Both the position numbers and the translations under genes were made by a program. Below, piece by piece: positions 26,603 through 35,558 of a stretch of DNA of 64,000 bases. A model generated the notes under the pieces. It was given only the letters and a program-made list of their open reading frames with translations. It was not told the DNA's origin and searched no databases. This DNA is from Bradyrhizobium sp. NAS96.2. GTDB taxonomy: Bacteria > Pseudomonadota > Alphaproteobacteria > Rhizobiales > Xanthobacteraceae. How positions within the stretch are numbered: the stretch's first letter is position 1; each line of letters opens with the position of its first letter. The DNA lies in contig NZ_LGHK01000027.1 of NCBI RefSeq assembly GCF_001908235.1, positions 1 through 64,000 on the forward strand, written 5' to 3'.

Positions 26603-27672
26603 CGCGAGAGATCGAGATGACCGTGATAGACCGCGCGATGCTCGTCGTTCGCCTCGATCACCTCGCCGAGCAGCGTCACGGTCTCGCCGCCGGCGGTGAA
26701 GGCTTGGGTCACCGCATCGACCGCATCAGCCTTGACGATCGCGATCATGCCGATGCCGCAGTTGAAAGTGCGCAGCAGTTCGAGCTCGGCGATGCCGCCC
26801 TGCTCGGCCAGCCATTTGAACACCGGCAGCACCGGCAGCCGCGCCAGGTCGATGCCGACGCCGAGATGCTTCGGCAGCACGCGCGGGATGTTGTCGGTGA
26901 AGCCGCCGCCGGTGATGTGGGCGAGCCCCTTCACCGCGCCGGTCTCGCGGATCGCGCGCAGGCAGGATTTCACGTAGAGCCTGGTCGGCGTCAGCAGCGC
27001 CGCGCCGAGCGTCATGACCGGCGCGAACGGCGCCGGCGCGTCATAGGCCACGCCGGACAGCTCGACGAGCTTGCGCACCAGCGAATAGCCGTTGGAGTGC
27101 ACGCCAGAGGAAGCAAGGCCGATCACCGCGTCGCCGGCCGCGATATCCCCGGTCGGCAGCAGGGTGCCGCGTTCGGCCGCGCCGACGGCGAAGCCACCGA
27201 GGTCGTAATCGCCGTCCTTGTAGAGGCCGGGCATCTCGGCGGTTTCGCCGCCGATCAGCGCGCAGCCGGATTCGCGGCAACCCTCGGCGATACCGGCGAC
27301 GATCTGCGCGGTGGCCTCCGGATGCAGCTTGCCGCAGGCGAAATAGTCGAGGAAGAACAGCGGTTCCGCACCCTGCACGACAAGGTCGTTGACCGACATC
27401 GCGACGAGGTCGATGCCAATGCCGCCGTGGATGCCAGTCTCGATCGCGATCTTCAGCTTGGTGCCGACGCCGTCAGTCGCGGCCACCAGGACAGGATCCT
27501 TGAAGCCCGCGGCCTTGAGGTCGAACAGCCCGCCGAATCCGCCGATTTCGGCGTCCGCGCCAGGCCGTGCGGTGGCCCGCACCATCGGCTTGATCAGATC
27601 GACCAGACGATTGCCGGCGTCGATATCGACACCCGAATCCGCGTAAGTGAGCCCGTTTTTGCGCTCGGTCAT
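26599..27672 (-). CDS. purM: Phosphoribosylformylglycinamidine cyclo-ligase
   Basis: AIR synthetase: closes the imidazole ring of FGAM with ATP, step five of purine synthesis. The product is 357 residues. Family features include [20 protein letters not shown] (about 9-28), [12 protein letters not shown] (about 63-74), [11 protein letters not shown] (about 139-149) and [16 protein letters not shown] (about 250-265). An in-frame TTG exists two codons earlier, but the ATG at 27672 has GGA at seven bases' spacing. It overlaps purN by four bases, forming a two-gene purine operon. Confidence 0.96.
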   Translation of the reverse strand: MTERKNGLTYADSGVDIDAGNRLVDLIKPMVRATARPGADAEIGGFGGLFDLKAAGFKDPVLVAATDGVGTKLKIAIETGIHGGIGIDLVAMSVNDLVVQGAEPLFFLDYFACGKLHPEATAQIVAGIAEGCRESGCALIGGETAEMPGLYKDGDYDLGGFAVGAAERGTLLPTGDIAAGDAVIGLASSGVHSNGYSLVRKLVELSGVAYDAPAPFAPVMTLGAALLTPTRLYVKSCLRAIRETGAVKGLAHITGGGFTDNIPRVLPKHLGVGIDLARLPVLPVFKWLAEQGGIAELELLRTFNCGIGMIAIVKADAVDAVTQAFTAGGETVTLLGEVIEANDEHRAVYHGHLDLSR

Positions 27673-27832
27673 GCCCAATTCCAGATGATCAGGGGCTGGT
27701 TACGAGGAATTCCGCCCCCGCGCAATGGCTCGCGGGCAGCTCGCCGCGATACTATGTAGATAACACCCGGCCGCCGCGCAAAAGAGCCGGATATCGAGTA
27801 AAATCAGGCTTCTAGCCGGGAAGCGACTCAAG

Positions 27833-28375
27833 TTGAGCATACCGAACATCATTACCCTCGGCCGCATCATCCTGGTGCCGGTGATCGTCTGGGCCATCGT
27901 GTCCAGCCAGATGGAGATCGCTTTCGCGATCTTCGTGATCGCCGGCGTCTCGGACGCGGTCGACGGCTTCCTCGCCAAGCGCTTCAACATGACGAGCGAG
28001 CTCGGCGCCCTGCTCGACCCGCTCGCCGACAAGGCGCTGCTGGTGTCGATCTATGTCGCGCTCGGAATCTGGGGCGCGGTGCCGCGCTGGATCGTGATTC
28101 TCGTGGTGTCGCGCGACATCATGATCGTCTCCGCCGTGATTGTGTCATGGTTGTTCGACAAGCCGGTTGAGATGAAGCCGCTGATGGTGTCGAAGCTGAA
28201 CACGGTGGCGCAGGTCGCATTCGCTGCCTTGGTGCTGGCCTCACTCGGTTTCGGCTTTCAGCCGCATCCCTACGACCTGATCCTGATGGGCCTCGTCACG
28301 ATCTTTACTTTGGGTTCGGTGTCCCTCTATCTCGTGGAGTGGGTGCGGCACATGAGCACGATCGAGGCTCGGTAG
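27833..28375 (+). CDS. pgsA: CDP-alcohol phosphatidyltransferase (PgsA-type)
   Basis: Inner-membrane enzyme that condenses CDP-diacylglycerol with glycerol-3-phosphate in phosphatidylglycerol synthesis. The 180-residue protein carries the family metal motif D-x2-D-G-x2-A-x-R-x8-G-x3-D-x3-D, seen as SDAVDGFLAKRFN (about 43-55), then ELGALLDPLADKALL (about 59-73). It has about five membrane helices and starts with IPNIITLGRIILVPVIV, as PgsA does. The start is TTG. A palindromic repeat begins directly at the stop codon, and hdaA follows. Confidence 0.88.
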   Translation: MSIPNIITLGRIILVPVIVWAIVSSQMEIAFAIFVIAGVSDAVDGFLAKRFNMTSELGALLDPLADKALLVSIYVALGIWGAVPRWIVILVVSRDIMIVSAVIVSWLFDKPVEMKPLMVSKLNTVAQVAFAALVLASLGFGFQPHPYDLILMGLVTIFTLGSVSLYLVEWVRHMSTIEAR

Positions 28376-28437
28376 AGCATGATCCGCAGATCGGTTTTCG
28401 CGCGACAAACGCGAAGCGTTCGCGCAGAGATCATGCT
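28376..28437. repeat. Palindromic repeat, AGCATGATC...GATCATGCT family
   Basis: AGCATGATC (28376-28384) and GATCATGCT (28429-28437) are exact complements. The interior has CGCGACAAACGCGAAGCGTTCGCG hairpin pieces (GCGAAGCG/CGTTCGC). It sits between the pgsA stop and the hdaA ribosome site. The same ends occur at 49413-49459, and more diverged ends at 53724 and 2102. Confidence 0.85.
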
Positions 28438-28462
28438 AGAATAAAGTGGTTTGGAGACTTGT

Positions 28463-29140
28463 GTGGCCAGTAGCGTTCAACCTCGTCAATTGGCCTTGGC
28501 CTTGCCGCACGAGGAGAAACTGACCCGCGACGATTTCCTCGAGGGCCCTGCCAACGAAGCCGCACTGGCGCTGATCGACGGCTGGCCCGACTGGCCGAAT
28601 CGAATCATGCTGCTGGTGGGCCCCGACGGCTCCGGCAAGAGCCACCTTGCCGCGATCTGGGCCGAGAGCGCCGGCGCACGCGCGACCGCCGCGCATGCGC
28701 TGACCGCCGACACGGTGCCGGCGGCGCTCGCGACCGGCGCGCTGGTGGTCGAGGATTTGAGGCCGTCGGATTTCGACGAGCGCGCGATGTTTCATCTGAT
28801 GAATCTCGCGCGTCAGGACGATGCCTACGTGCTGATCACGGCCCGCATGCCGCCGTCGGCGTTCGAGATCGAGCTGCGCGACCTACGGTCCCGGCTGCGC
28901 GCGGTGCCGACCGTGATGCTGCTGCCGCCCGACGACCAGCTGTTCCGCGGCCTGATCGTCAAGTTCTGCGCCGACCGCCAGATGAGCGTGGACGAGCCGC
29001 TGGTCAGCTACCTGACCAACCGGATCGAACGCTCCTATACCGCCGTCCGCCAGGCGGTCGAGCTGCTGGATACCGAGGCGCTGCGGCTCGGCCGGCCGGT
29101 GACCCGGGCGCTGGCCGCGGAGCTGTTGCGGGACGCCTGA
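28463..29140 (+). CDS. hdaA: DnaA regulatory inactivator homologue HdaA
   Basis: AAA+ protein related to DnaA domain III that stimulates DnaA-ATP hydrolysis together with the loaded beta clamp, preventing re-initiation. The 225-residue product has a clamp-binding motif QLALAL at residues 9-14, a P-loop VGPDGSGKS at about 52-60, and a sensor-like region ARMPPSAFEIELRDLRSRL. The DNA-binding domain IV of DnaA is absent. The GTG at 28463 is preferred to the upstream TTG because GGAGA lies six bases before it and the clamp motif then sits at the extreme N-terminus, as in other Hda proteins. It lies downstream of pgsA. Confidence 0.92.
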   Translation: MASSVQPRQLALALPHEEKLTRDDFLEGPANEAALALIDGWPDWPNRIMLLVGPDGSGKSHLAAIWAESAGARATAAHALTADTVPAALATGALVVEDLRPSDFDERAMFHLMNLARQDDAYVLITARMPPSAFEIELRDLRSRLRAVPTVMLLPPDDQLFRGLIVKFCADRQMSVDEPLVSYLTNRIERSYTAVRQAVELLDTEALRLGRPVTRALAAELLRDA

Positions 29141-29180
29141 GCGGACCTGCGGCTTGACGGCGCGGGCGGGCGGAACATCA

Positions 29181-29209
29181 ATGTCATCGAAACGTCATCG
29201 CAATATCAC
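29181..29209 (+). promoter_or_regulatory. Candidate tandem Pho box upstream of ppk
   Basis: Three seven-base repeats are spaced by exactly four bases: ATGTCAT-CGAA-ACGTCAT, then CGCA and ATATCAC. The first two match the PhoB consensus CTGTCAT-N4-CTGTCAT at all but one or two positions each. It lies about 65-90 bases before the ppk start. PhoB control of polyphosphate genes is established in other proteobacteria. Confidence 0.65.
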
Positions 29210-29272
29210 ATGGTCTCTGCGGCCTTCGGCTAGACCGCTCCGGCCCCCTGCCCCGAATTGGACCAGCACTTG

Positions 29273-31477
29273 ATGGACTCGGCACAAGCATCTGAAATCA
29301 AAGAGAAAGAGGCGGAACTCCCGCCCGTCCCCGCGATCGCAACCAGCCCCGAGCGATTCATCAACCGGGAGCTCTCCTGGCTACACTTCAACCGGCGGGT
29401 ACTCGAGGAATCGGTCAATCTCGGCCATCCCGTGCTGGAGCGGGTCCGCTTCCTGTCGATTTCGGCGAATAACCTCGACGAGTTCTTCATGGTCCGCGTC
29501 GCCGGCATCAAGGCGCAGGTCCGCGAGGGCATCGCCGAGCGCAGCCCGGACGGCCTGCTGCCGGCCGAGCAGCTCGTGATGATCAACAAGACGGTGTCGC
29601 AACTCGCCGCCGACCAGCAGGCGATCTGGAGCGACCTGCGCGACATCCTGTCCAAGGTCGGCATCCAGCTGGTCGATGGGCGCGACGTCACCAAATCCGA
29701 GCGCACCTGGATCGAGGATCACTTCCTCCACAACATCTTCCCGCTGCTGACGCCGCTGGCGATCGACCCGGCGCATCCGTTCCCGTTCATCCCGAACCTC
29801 GGCTTCACGGTCGCGCTGCAATTGTCGCGGATCTCCGACGGCAAGGCGATGAACGCGCTGATCCGCATGCCCGGCAAGATCGACCGCTTCATCCGGATCC
29901 CGACCACGAAGGAAGGCGCTCCGGCGCGGCTGATCACGCTCGAGCAGGCCACTGGTCTGTTCATCGGCCGCCTGTTCCCCGGCTACACCGTCAAGGGCCA
30001 GGGTGCGTTCCGCATCATCAGAGACTCCGAACTCGAAATCGAGGAAGAGGCCGAAGACCTCGTGCGCCTGTTCGAGACCGCACTGAAGCGCCGCCGGCGC
30101 GGGTCGGTGATCCGGCTCGAGATCGAGGCCTCGATGCCCGAGGAGCTGCGCATCTTCGTGCAGCACGCATTGTCGGCAGCCGACGATGAAGTGATCCTGG
30201 TCGACGGCGTGCTCGCGATGAACGAGCTGTCGCAGCTCACCCGCCTCAATCGCCCCGACCTCGAATTCCCGCCCTACGTGCCGCGCCATCCCGAGCGTGT
30301 GCGCGACCATGGCGGCGATATCTTCGCCGCCATCCGCCAGAAGGACCTCGTGGTCCATCACCCCTACGAATCCTTCGACGTCGTCGTCCAGTTCCTGCAA
30401 CAGGCGGCGCGCGATCCCGACGTGGTCGCGATCAAGCAGACGCTGTATCGCACCTCGAACAACTCGCCGGTCGTGCGCGCGCTGGCCGATGCCGCCGAGG
30501 CCGGCAAGTCGGTGACCGCGCTGATCGAATTGAAGGCCCGCTTCGACGAGGAAGCCAATATCCGCTGGGCCCGCGACCTCGAGCGCGCCGGCGTGCAGGT
30601 GGTCTACGGCTTCATCGAGCTGAAGACCCATGCCAAGCTGTCGATGGTGGTACGCCGCGAGGGCGGCAATCTCACCACCTACGTGCACACCGGCACCGGC
30701 AACTACCATCCGGTCACCGCGCGCATCTACACCGACGTCTCCTACTTCACCTCGGATCCGATCATCGGCCGCGACGTCGCGCGGGTGTTCAACTACATCA
30801 CCGGCTATGCCGAGCCGAGCGACATCGAGAAGATGGCGGTGTCGCCGCTGACGCTGCGCAAGCGGATCATCGAGCACATCCATGGCGAGATCGCCCACGT
30901 CAAGCACGGACGCCCGGGCGCGGTCTGGATGAAGATGAATGCGCTGGTCGACCCCGACATCATCGACGCGCTGTATGAGGCCTCGCAGGCCGGCGTCTCG
31001 GTCGAGCTCGTGGTGCGCGGCATCTGCTGCCTGCGGCCCGGACTGCCCGGACTGTCAGAGAATATCCGCGTCAAATCGGTGATCGGCCGGTTCCTGGAAC
31101 ACGGCCGAATCTATTGCTTCGGCATGGGACAAGGCCTGCCGAGCACCAAAGCTGCTGTGTATATCTCGTCCGCCGACATGATGCCGCGGAACCTCGACCG
31201 CCGCGTCGAGGTGCTCTGTCCGCTGCAAAATCCTACGGTGCATCAGCAGGTTCTCGAACAGATCATGGTCGCGAACCTGAAGGACACCGAGCAGAGCTGG
31301 CAATTGTTGCCCGACGGATCGTCAACGCGTATGAAGGCCGCGAAAGGCGAAGAGCCTTTCAACCTGCATGACTATTTTATGACAAATCCGAGTCTGTCCG
31401 GCCGTGGTAAGTCTCTCAAGGAATCTTCACCGCGCCGTCTCACACGTCGCAACGAGCGTCAGCAGTCATCGTCTTAA
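29273..31477 (+). CDS. ppk: Polyphosphate kinase 1
   Basis: Reversibly polymerises the ATP gamma-phosphate into polyphosphate at the inner membrane or in granules. The 734-residue protein has the PPK1 order: N domain ([19 protein letters not shown], about 27-45), head domain, and two phospholipase-D-like C domains. These contain the phosphohistidine region [16 protein letters not shown] (about 470-485), [15 protein letters not shown] (about 387-401) and the later RNLDRRVEV. The ATG at 29273 is preferred; an in-frame TTG lies five codons upstream. A tandem Pho box precedes it, and ppx follows after 12 bases. Confidence 0.96.
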   Translation: MDSAQASEIKEKEAELPPVPAIATSPERFINRELSWLHFNRRVLEESVNLGHPVLERVRFLSISANNLDEFFMVRVAGIKAQVREGIAERSPDGLLPAEQLVMINKTVSQLAADQQAIWSDLRDILSKVGIQLVDGRDVTKSERTWIEDHFLHNIFPLLTPLAIDPAHPFPFIPNLGFTVALQLSRISDGKAMNALIRMPGKIDRFIRIPTTKEGAPARLITLEQATGLFIGRLFPGYTVKGQGAFRIIRDSELEIEEEAEDLVRLFETALKRRRRGSVIRLEIEASMPEELRIFVQHALSAADDEVILVDGVLAMNELSQLTRLNRPDLEFPPYVPRHPERVRDHGGDIFAAIRQKDLVVHHPYESFDVVVQFLQQAARDPDVVAIKQTLYRTSNNSPVVRALADAAEAGKSVTALIELKARFDEEANIRWARDLERAGVQVVYGFIELKTHAKLSMVVRREGGNLTTYVHTGTGNYHPVTARIYTDVSYFTSDPIIGRDVARVFNYITGYAEPSDIEKMAVSPLTLRKRIIEHIHGEIAHVKHGRPGAVWMKMNALVDPDIIDALYEASQAGVSVELVVRGICCLRPGLPGLSENIRVKSVIGRFLEHGRIYCFGMGQGLPSTKAAVYISSADMMPRNLDRRVEVLCPLQNPTVHQQVLEQIMVANLKDTEQSWQLLPDGSSTRMKAAKGEEPFNLHDYFMTNPSLSGRGKSLKESSPRRLTRRNERQQSSS

Positions 31478-31489
31478 GGGGGCCTTACG

Positions 31490-32992
31490 GTGAAGCGGCC
31501 GCGGAAGCGCGCTTCCAGCGTCGCTGTGATCGATATCGGCTCGAACTCGGTTCGTCTCGTGGTTTACGAGTCGATGGCGCGCAGCCTCATCACCATCTTC
31601 AACGAGAAGGCGCTGTGCGGGCTCGGGCGCGAGGTGCAGAGCACCGGCCTGCTCGCAACCGATGCGGTCAACAAGGCGCTCACCGCGCTGCGCCGCTTTC
31701 GCGCGCTGTGCAGGATCCAGCAGGTCGGCCGGGTCTACGCGATCGCGACCGCCGCCTGCCGCGACGCCAAGAACGGTCCGGACTTCATCGCCAAGGCCGA
31801 GCGGATCTGCGGCGCCAAGATCGAGATTCTCACCGGACCGCGTGAAGCGAAGCTGTCGGCGCTCGGCGTCGTCTCGGGCATACACAATCCGAACGGCATC
31901 GTCGGCGATCTCGGCGGCGGCTCGCTCGAGCTGATCGACGTCAAGGGCAACCGCGTACGCAGCGGCGTGACGCTGCCGCTCGGCAGCCTCGCGCTGCAGG
32001 ACCTCTCGAACAAATCGCTCAAGCGCGCCGAACGCATCGTCAAGAACGAGCTGCTCAGCGTCGCCCAGCTCAAGACCGGCCGCGGCCGCACCTTCTACGC
32101 GGTCGGCGGCACCTGGCGCGCGCTCGCGCGCATCCACATCATCCAGAGCGGCTATCCGCTCAAGGTGATGCACGGCTATTCGATTCCGGCCGTCGACGCG
32201 CTCGACTTCGCGCAGCGGCTGCGGCGGCTCGCGGCCACCAACATGCTGGCCAACATCGAATCGATCGCCGATGCACGGCGGCCGCTGCTGGCCTACGCCG
32301 CGCTCGTGCTCGAATACATCATCCGCGTCGCACAGCCGAAGACCATCGTGTTCTCGACCTTCGGCGTGCGCGAGGGTCTGCTCTACGAGATGCTGCCGCC
32401 GGCCGAGCGCGCCAAGGACGGGCTGGCCTGCGCCGCGCAGAACCTCAACGTATTGCTGTCGCGCTCCGCCCGCCACGCCCAGGAACTGACCGCCTGGACC
32501 GACCGCCTGGTGCGCGTCGTCAGGCTGCGCGAGACCGAGGAAGACCGCAGGCTGCGTCACGTCGCCTGCCTGCTCTCCGACATCGGCTGGCGGGTGCATC
32601 CCGATCATCGCGGCGAGGAAACTCTCAGCCTGATCATGAACGGCAATTTCGGCTCGATCACGCACCAGGGGCGCGCCTTCGTCGCGCTCTCGGTGTTCTA
32701 TCGCTACGCCGGCCTCAGCGAGGAAAACGAGCCGCCGCCGCAGATCCGCTCGCTGGTGACGCCGGCGATGGACGAGCGCGCGCGTGTGCTCGGCGCCGCG
32801 TTCCGCGTCGCACATCTGATCACGGCGGCGCGCACCGGAGTGCTGCCGGCGACACACTTCCGCACCCAGGGCCGCAAGCTGATGCTGGTGTTCGAGCACC
32901 GGATGGTGGATCTGGTCGCCGATCGCGTCGGCAGCCGCTTCAAGCAGTTGGCGCGGCTGGTCGGCCGCGCCGGCTCGATCGTGCGCCGCTGA
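31490..32992 (+). CDS. ppx: Exopolyphosphatase, Ppx/GppA family
   Basis: Hydrolyses terminal phosphates of polyphosphate, and possibly pppGpp. The 500-residue protein has the actin-like ATPase fold, with phosphate-1 motif AVIDIGSNSVRLVVYE (about 12-27), the loop AIATAACRDAKNG (about 84-96), phosphate-2 motif GIVGDLGGGSLEL (about 136-148), and a C-terminal helical HD-like region (about 310-500, RHVACLLSDIGW). It starts at a GTG behind AAGGGGG, 12 bases after ppk, so the kinase and phosphatase form an operon that sets polyphosphate levels. The C-terminal tail is basic. Confidence 0.94.
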   Translation: MKRPRKRASSVAVIDIGSNSVRLVVYESMARSLITIFNEKALCGLGREVQSTGLLATDAVNKALTALRRFRALCRIQQVGRVYAIATAACRDAKNGPDFIAKAERICGAKIEILTGPREAKLSALGVVSGIHNPNGIVGDLGGGSLELIDVKGNRVRSGVTLPLGSLALQDLSNKSLKRAERIVKNELLSVAQLKTGRGRTFYAVGGTWRALARIHIIQSGYPLKVMHGYSIPAVDALDFAQRLRRLAATNMLANIESIADARRPLLAYAALVLEYIIRVAQPKTIVFSTFGVREGLLYEMLPPAERAKDGLACAAQNLNVLLSRSARHAQELTAWTDRLVRVVRLRETEEDRRLRHVACLLSDIGWRVHPDHRGEETLSLIMNGNFGSITHQGRAFVALSVFYRYAGLSEENEPPPQIRSLVTPAMDERARVLGAAFRVAHLITAARTGVLPATHFRTQGRKLMLVFEHRMVDLVADRVGSRFKQLARLVGRAGSIVRR

Positions 32993-33004
32993 AGCTGCTT
33001 TTTT

Positions 33005-33053
33005 TAACGCGTTTTTTAACGCGAACCGGCGTCCACTTCGCTCGAGAACGCTT
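33005..33053. repeat. Dispersed repeat, ACGCG...ACGCGAACCGG...CACTTCGCTCGA family
   Basis: Shares TAACGCG, AACGCGAACCGGCGTCCACT and TTCGCTCGAGAACGCT with the 3' halves of the elements at 55179-55277 and 63678-63767. Here the long hairpin found in front of the other copies is missing. It lies between ppx and the convergent terC-family gene. Confidence 0.75.
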
Positions 33054-33057
33054 CCGT

Positions 33058-33897
33058 TCACGCCGCCTTGGCGGCGTGCTTGGCCTTCCTGAGCGCGTGG
33101 CGGCGCCAGATCGATCCGACGGCCAGCACCACGACGATGCCGAGCACCGCGAGCGTGATCTCGCCACCGTTGCCGCCATGGCCGAATTGCGGCGACATCC
33201 CGAGCGACGTCAGCCAGGAATCGAGCTTGGCGCCGAGCGGCCCGGCGAACAGCGCATCGAGCTTCGGATGCACGGCCGGATCGGTTGCGATGACATCGCC
33301 GGCGATCCAGCCGAGCAGCGCGGCGCCGGCCCAGACCAGGATCGGCAGCTTGGTGAGCAGCGCCATGATCAGCGCCGCGCCGGCAACGATCAGGGGAACG
33401 CTGATCGCAAGGCCGAGCACCAGCAGCGGCACGCTGCCATTGGCGGCCGCCGCCACCGCGATCACATTGTCGAGGCTCATCACGATGTCGGCGACGACGA
33501 CGATCTGAACCGCGGCCCACAGATGCGAGGCCGCATGCACGCTGTCCTCGTCCTCCTGCTCCGGCACCAGGAGCTTGGCGGCGATCACGATCAGCGCCAG
33601 CCCGCCGACCAGCTTGAGGTAGGGCAGCTCCATCAGGCTGGCGACGATGCCGGTGAAGATGACGCGCAGCAGCACCGCCGCGGCGGCGCCGAGAATCATG
33701 CCCCACAGGCGCTGGCGCGGTGCGAGCCCGCGGCAGGCCATCGCGATCACGAGCGCGTTGTCGCCCGACAGCAGGACGTTGATCCAGATGATCTTGCCGA
33801 CGGCGACCCAGAAGGTCGGCGTCGCCATCTCGTTCTTGAACTCGGTGAAGAACGCGCCGATGTACGCCGGATCAAAGATCTGCCACAGCCAGTCCAC
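33058..33897 (-). CDS. TerC family integral membrane protein
   Basis: A 279-residue membrane protein of the TerC/YjbE family, whose members act in metal ion (manganese) export or tellurite resistance. Hydrophobic helices begin near residue 27. The family acidic motifs are in membrane segments: IIWINVLLSGDNALVIAMA (about 37-55) and VVADIVMSLDNVIAVAAAA (about 133-151), each with an Asp-Asn pair. A soluble linker EQEDEDSVHAA lies between the halves. The C-terminus is basic. It lies downstream of ndk on the same strand but is separated by a perfect hairpin. Confidence 0.9.
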   Translation of the reverse strand: MDWLWQIFDPAYIGAFFTEFKNEMATPTFWVAVGKIIWINVLLSGDNALVIAMACRGLAPRQRLWGMILGAAAAVLLRVIFTGIVASLMELPYLKLVGGLALIVIAAKLLVPEQEDEDSVHAASHLWAAVQIVVVADIVMSLDNVIAVAAAANGSVPLLVLGLAISVPLIVAGAALIMALLTKLPILVWAGAALLGWIAGDVIATDPAVHPKLDALFAGPLGAKLDSWLTSLGMSPQFGHGGNGGEITLAVLGIVVVLAVGSIWRRHALRKAKHAAKAA

Positions 33898-33962
33898 AGC
33901 GAGTCCTATTCGGCCTTACGGCCGCCCCTGGCGGCGGTCGTCCGCCGCTCCCCAGTCTATTT

Positions 33963-33992
33963 TGACACGGTCTCCTCCAGGAGACCGTGTCA
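33963..33992 (-). terminator. 13-bp perfect hairpin between ndk and terC-family gene
   Basis: TGACACGGTCTCC (33963-33975) pairs completely with GGAGACCGTGTCA (33980-33992), with a four-base loop. It is located 18 bases after the ndk stop on the transcribed strand. It is followed on that strand by AAAATAG rather than a T tract. Confidence 0.6.
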
Positions 33993-34009
33993 CTTTCAGT
34001 TGTACGTCG

Positions 34010-34432
34010 TTAGCCGACGATCTCGTTACCGGCGAAGAACTGCGCGATCTCGATCACCGCGGTCTCCGGCGCATCCGAACCGTGCACCGAATTCTCGCCG
34101 ATCGACTTCGCGTAGAGCTTGCGGATGGTGCCTTCGGCGGCCTTCGACGGATCGGTCGCGCCCATCACGTCGCGATACTTCAAGATGGCGCCCTCGCCTT
34201 CCAGCACCTGGACCACGACCGGGCCGGAGGTCATGAAGTCGACAAGCTCGCCGAAGAACGGGCGCGCCTTGTGGACGGCGTAGAAGGTCTCGGCCTGGCC
34301 GCGGGTCATCTGGATGCGCTTCTGCGCCACGACCCGCAGGCCCGCCTTCTCGATCACCGCATTGACCGCGCCGGTCAGGTTGCGCTCGGTGGCATCGGGC
34401 TTGATGATCGAAAAGGTGCGTTCAATCGCCAT
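34010..34432 (-). CDS. ndk: Nucleoside diphosphate kinase
   Basis: Equilibrates nucleoside di- and triphosphates through a phosphohistidine. The 140-residue length is typical. Visible features are the opening [20 protein letters not shown] (about 3-22), [21 protein letters not shown], and the active-site loop [20 protein letters not shown] (about 114-133), in which His 117 is the phosphorylated residue. A clear sigma-70-type promoter lies about 40-70 bases upstream (34472-34500). A strong hairpin follows, so it is probably monocistronic. Confidence 0.97.
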   Translation of the reverse strand: MAIERTFSIIKPDATERNLTGAVNAVIEKAGLRVVAQKRIQMTRGQAETFYAVHKARPFFGELVDFMTSGPVVVQVLEGEGAILKYRDVMGATDPSKAAEGTIRKLYAKSIGENSVHGSDAPETAVIEIAQFFAGNEIVG

Positions 34433-34471
34433 GATTTCGTCCTTGTAAACGGTGGCTGGGAGTTGCCGGGG

Positions 34472-34500
34472 CTTATATCGGCGCGATGGGGTAACGGCAA
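34472..34500 (-). promoter_or_regulatory. Sigma-70-type promoter of ndk
   Basis: On the minus strand TTGCCG (34500-34495), a 17-base spacer, and TATAAG (34477-34472). The transcription start would fall near 34465, giving a leader of about 33 bases before the ndk ATG. Confidence 0.6.
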
Positions 34501-34604
34501 GCGACCCTGTGACGCGTTAGCCTTTAGTTTTGATGGATTTTCGCGGCGAAAACCGTCGTCCAGGCGGTCTCCGGACGGGCGCGGCTGGGCTGGCTTACCG
34601 CGAT

Positions 34605-34618
34605 TTCACCTAGGTGAA
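34605..34618. promoter_or_regulatory. Palindrome TTCACCTAGGTGAA
   Basis: A perfect 14-base palindrome in the 351-base gap 34433-34783, about 170 bases before the small secreted-protein gene and 170 bases before ndk. It could be a dimeric regulator site. Apart from this and the ndk promoter I see nothing else supportable in the gap. Confidence 0.35.
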
Positions 34619-34783
34619 CCCATTCTGTCAGCGCCGTGCCGCTGCCGTTCAGTTCCACCCGCATAGGCTCTCCGCTGATCGGACGCCTTGCTGGCCCTCC
34701 CAATCCGCAAGCCTCACAGGACGTCTCGGGAAACGATGTCACCGCGGGCGCGCCGCGCGCGCCCATAGCTCGAGGAGACGATC

Positions 34784-35050
34784 ATGTTACGCAAGATTTC
34801 GCTTGCCGCCATTGCCGCAATTTCGCTCGGCGCCGCCGCGCTCGCCCCGACCTCCGCCTCTGCCTGGGGCGGTTGGCACGGCGGCTGGCACGGTGGATGG
34901 CACCACGGCTGGTGGGGTGGCCCGCGCGTCATCGTCGGAGGTCCGGCCTACTACGGCGGTTACGGATATGGCTACGGCGGCTGCTACGTGCGCCGCGTGG
35001 TGCCGACCCCGTGGGGTCCCCGCTGGCGCCTGGTCAATCGCTGCTACTGA
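34784..35050 (+). CDS. Small secreted Gly/Trp/His-rich protein
   Basis: An 88-residue protein with a clear signal peptide (MLRKISLAAIAAISLGAAAL, cleavage likely after SASA near residue 28). The mature part opens with tandem GGWHGGWHGGWHHGWWGG, then a Gly/Tyr segment GGYGYGYGGC, and ends VPTPWGPRWRLVNRCY. Two cysteines could form a disulfide. Similar Gly/His/Tyr-rich small exported proteins are common in Bradyrhizobium; their role is unknown to me, and metal binding by the histidines is only a guess. GGAG lies seven bases before the ATG, and a textbook terminator follows. Confidence 0.8.
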   Translation: MLRKISLAAIAAISLGAAALAPTSASAWGGWHGGWHGGWHHGWWGGPRVIVGGPAYYGGYGYGYGGCYVRRVVPTPWGPRWRLVNRCY

Positions 35051-35087
35051 TCCATTTGGTCTATCGCCTGCTCCCCTGACTGAACTC

Positions 35088-35116
35088 AGCCCCGGCCTCG
35101 CGCCGGGGCTTTTTTC
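35088..35116 (+). terminator. Rho-independent terminator
   Basis: AGCCCCGGC (35088-35096) pairs with GCCGGGGCT (35102-35110), with a five-base loop, directly followed by a run of T (TTTTTT overlapping the stem end). It terminates the small secreted-protein gene. Confidence 0.9.
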
Positions 35117-35268
35117 GCCCGTCAGGGAACTCGGCCGCGTGACGCCCCACCACCTCAAGGCGAGAGTAAGGCGGAACGGAAACCAAATTCGGGGTCGCGA
35201 CTTGTCATGGCAACGATTGACCGAACACGCGAGGTGGAACTCGCCAAGAAACATCCAAGAGATCTACC

Positions 35269-35451
35269 ATGACGATGACAATGACCAAGATCGACAACGA
35301 CGCCGATCAGATTGACCACAAGACCTGCCGTTATATCTGCGACGCCGTGGGTGAGCGGCTCCAGCAAAGCTTGCGGCCAGAGCCCGCGCTTTCGTCCCGC
35401 CTCCAGCAACTCCTCGAGGAGATGCAACGGCGGGAAAACGATCACCATTAG
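35269..35451 (+). CDS. Small hypothetical helical protein (60 aa)
   Basis: A 60-residue product that begins MTMTMTKIDNDADQIDHKTC, then CDAVGERLQQSLRPEPALSS, and ends LQQLLEEMQRRENDHH. It looks like one or two amphipathic helices without membrane or secretion signals. The arrangement IGxxL...PxP..LxxLLxxL faintly resembles NepR-type anti-sigma factors of alphaproteobacteria, but the match is too weak to name it. AAGAGA lies eight bases before the ATG. It stands alone between the secreted-protein terminator and the ABC-F gene. Confidence 0.5.
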   Translation: MTMTMTKIDNDADQIDHKTCRYICDAVGERLQQSLRPEPALSSRLQQLLEEMQRRENDHH

Positions 35452-35558
35452 GTATTGCGGGCTCGCAGCAGCGCCATTGCGTTTTTGCAACAGCCGTCCG
35501 GAGAGATTTTTACGAGTAGACGGGTTGCGTTTGGCAGCGGGTCCGGTGACAACGCTGC

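Noticed and set aside
31466..33706. 746-codon open frame on the minus strand opposite ppx and the terC-family gene
   Set aside because: Arg/Ala/Gly-rich shadow of the well-supported ppx frame in high-GC DNA; no family motifs.
34867..34925. Short tandem repeats that might suggest a CRISPR-like array
   Set aside because: They are in-frame GGWH codon repeats inside a small secreted protein; no spacers and no cas genes.
35165..35230. EcfG-type promoter (GGAAC) before the 60-residue protein
   Set aside because: GGAAC occurs twice, but no CGTT lies 16-17 bases downstream of either.
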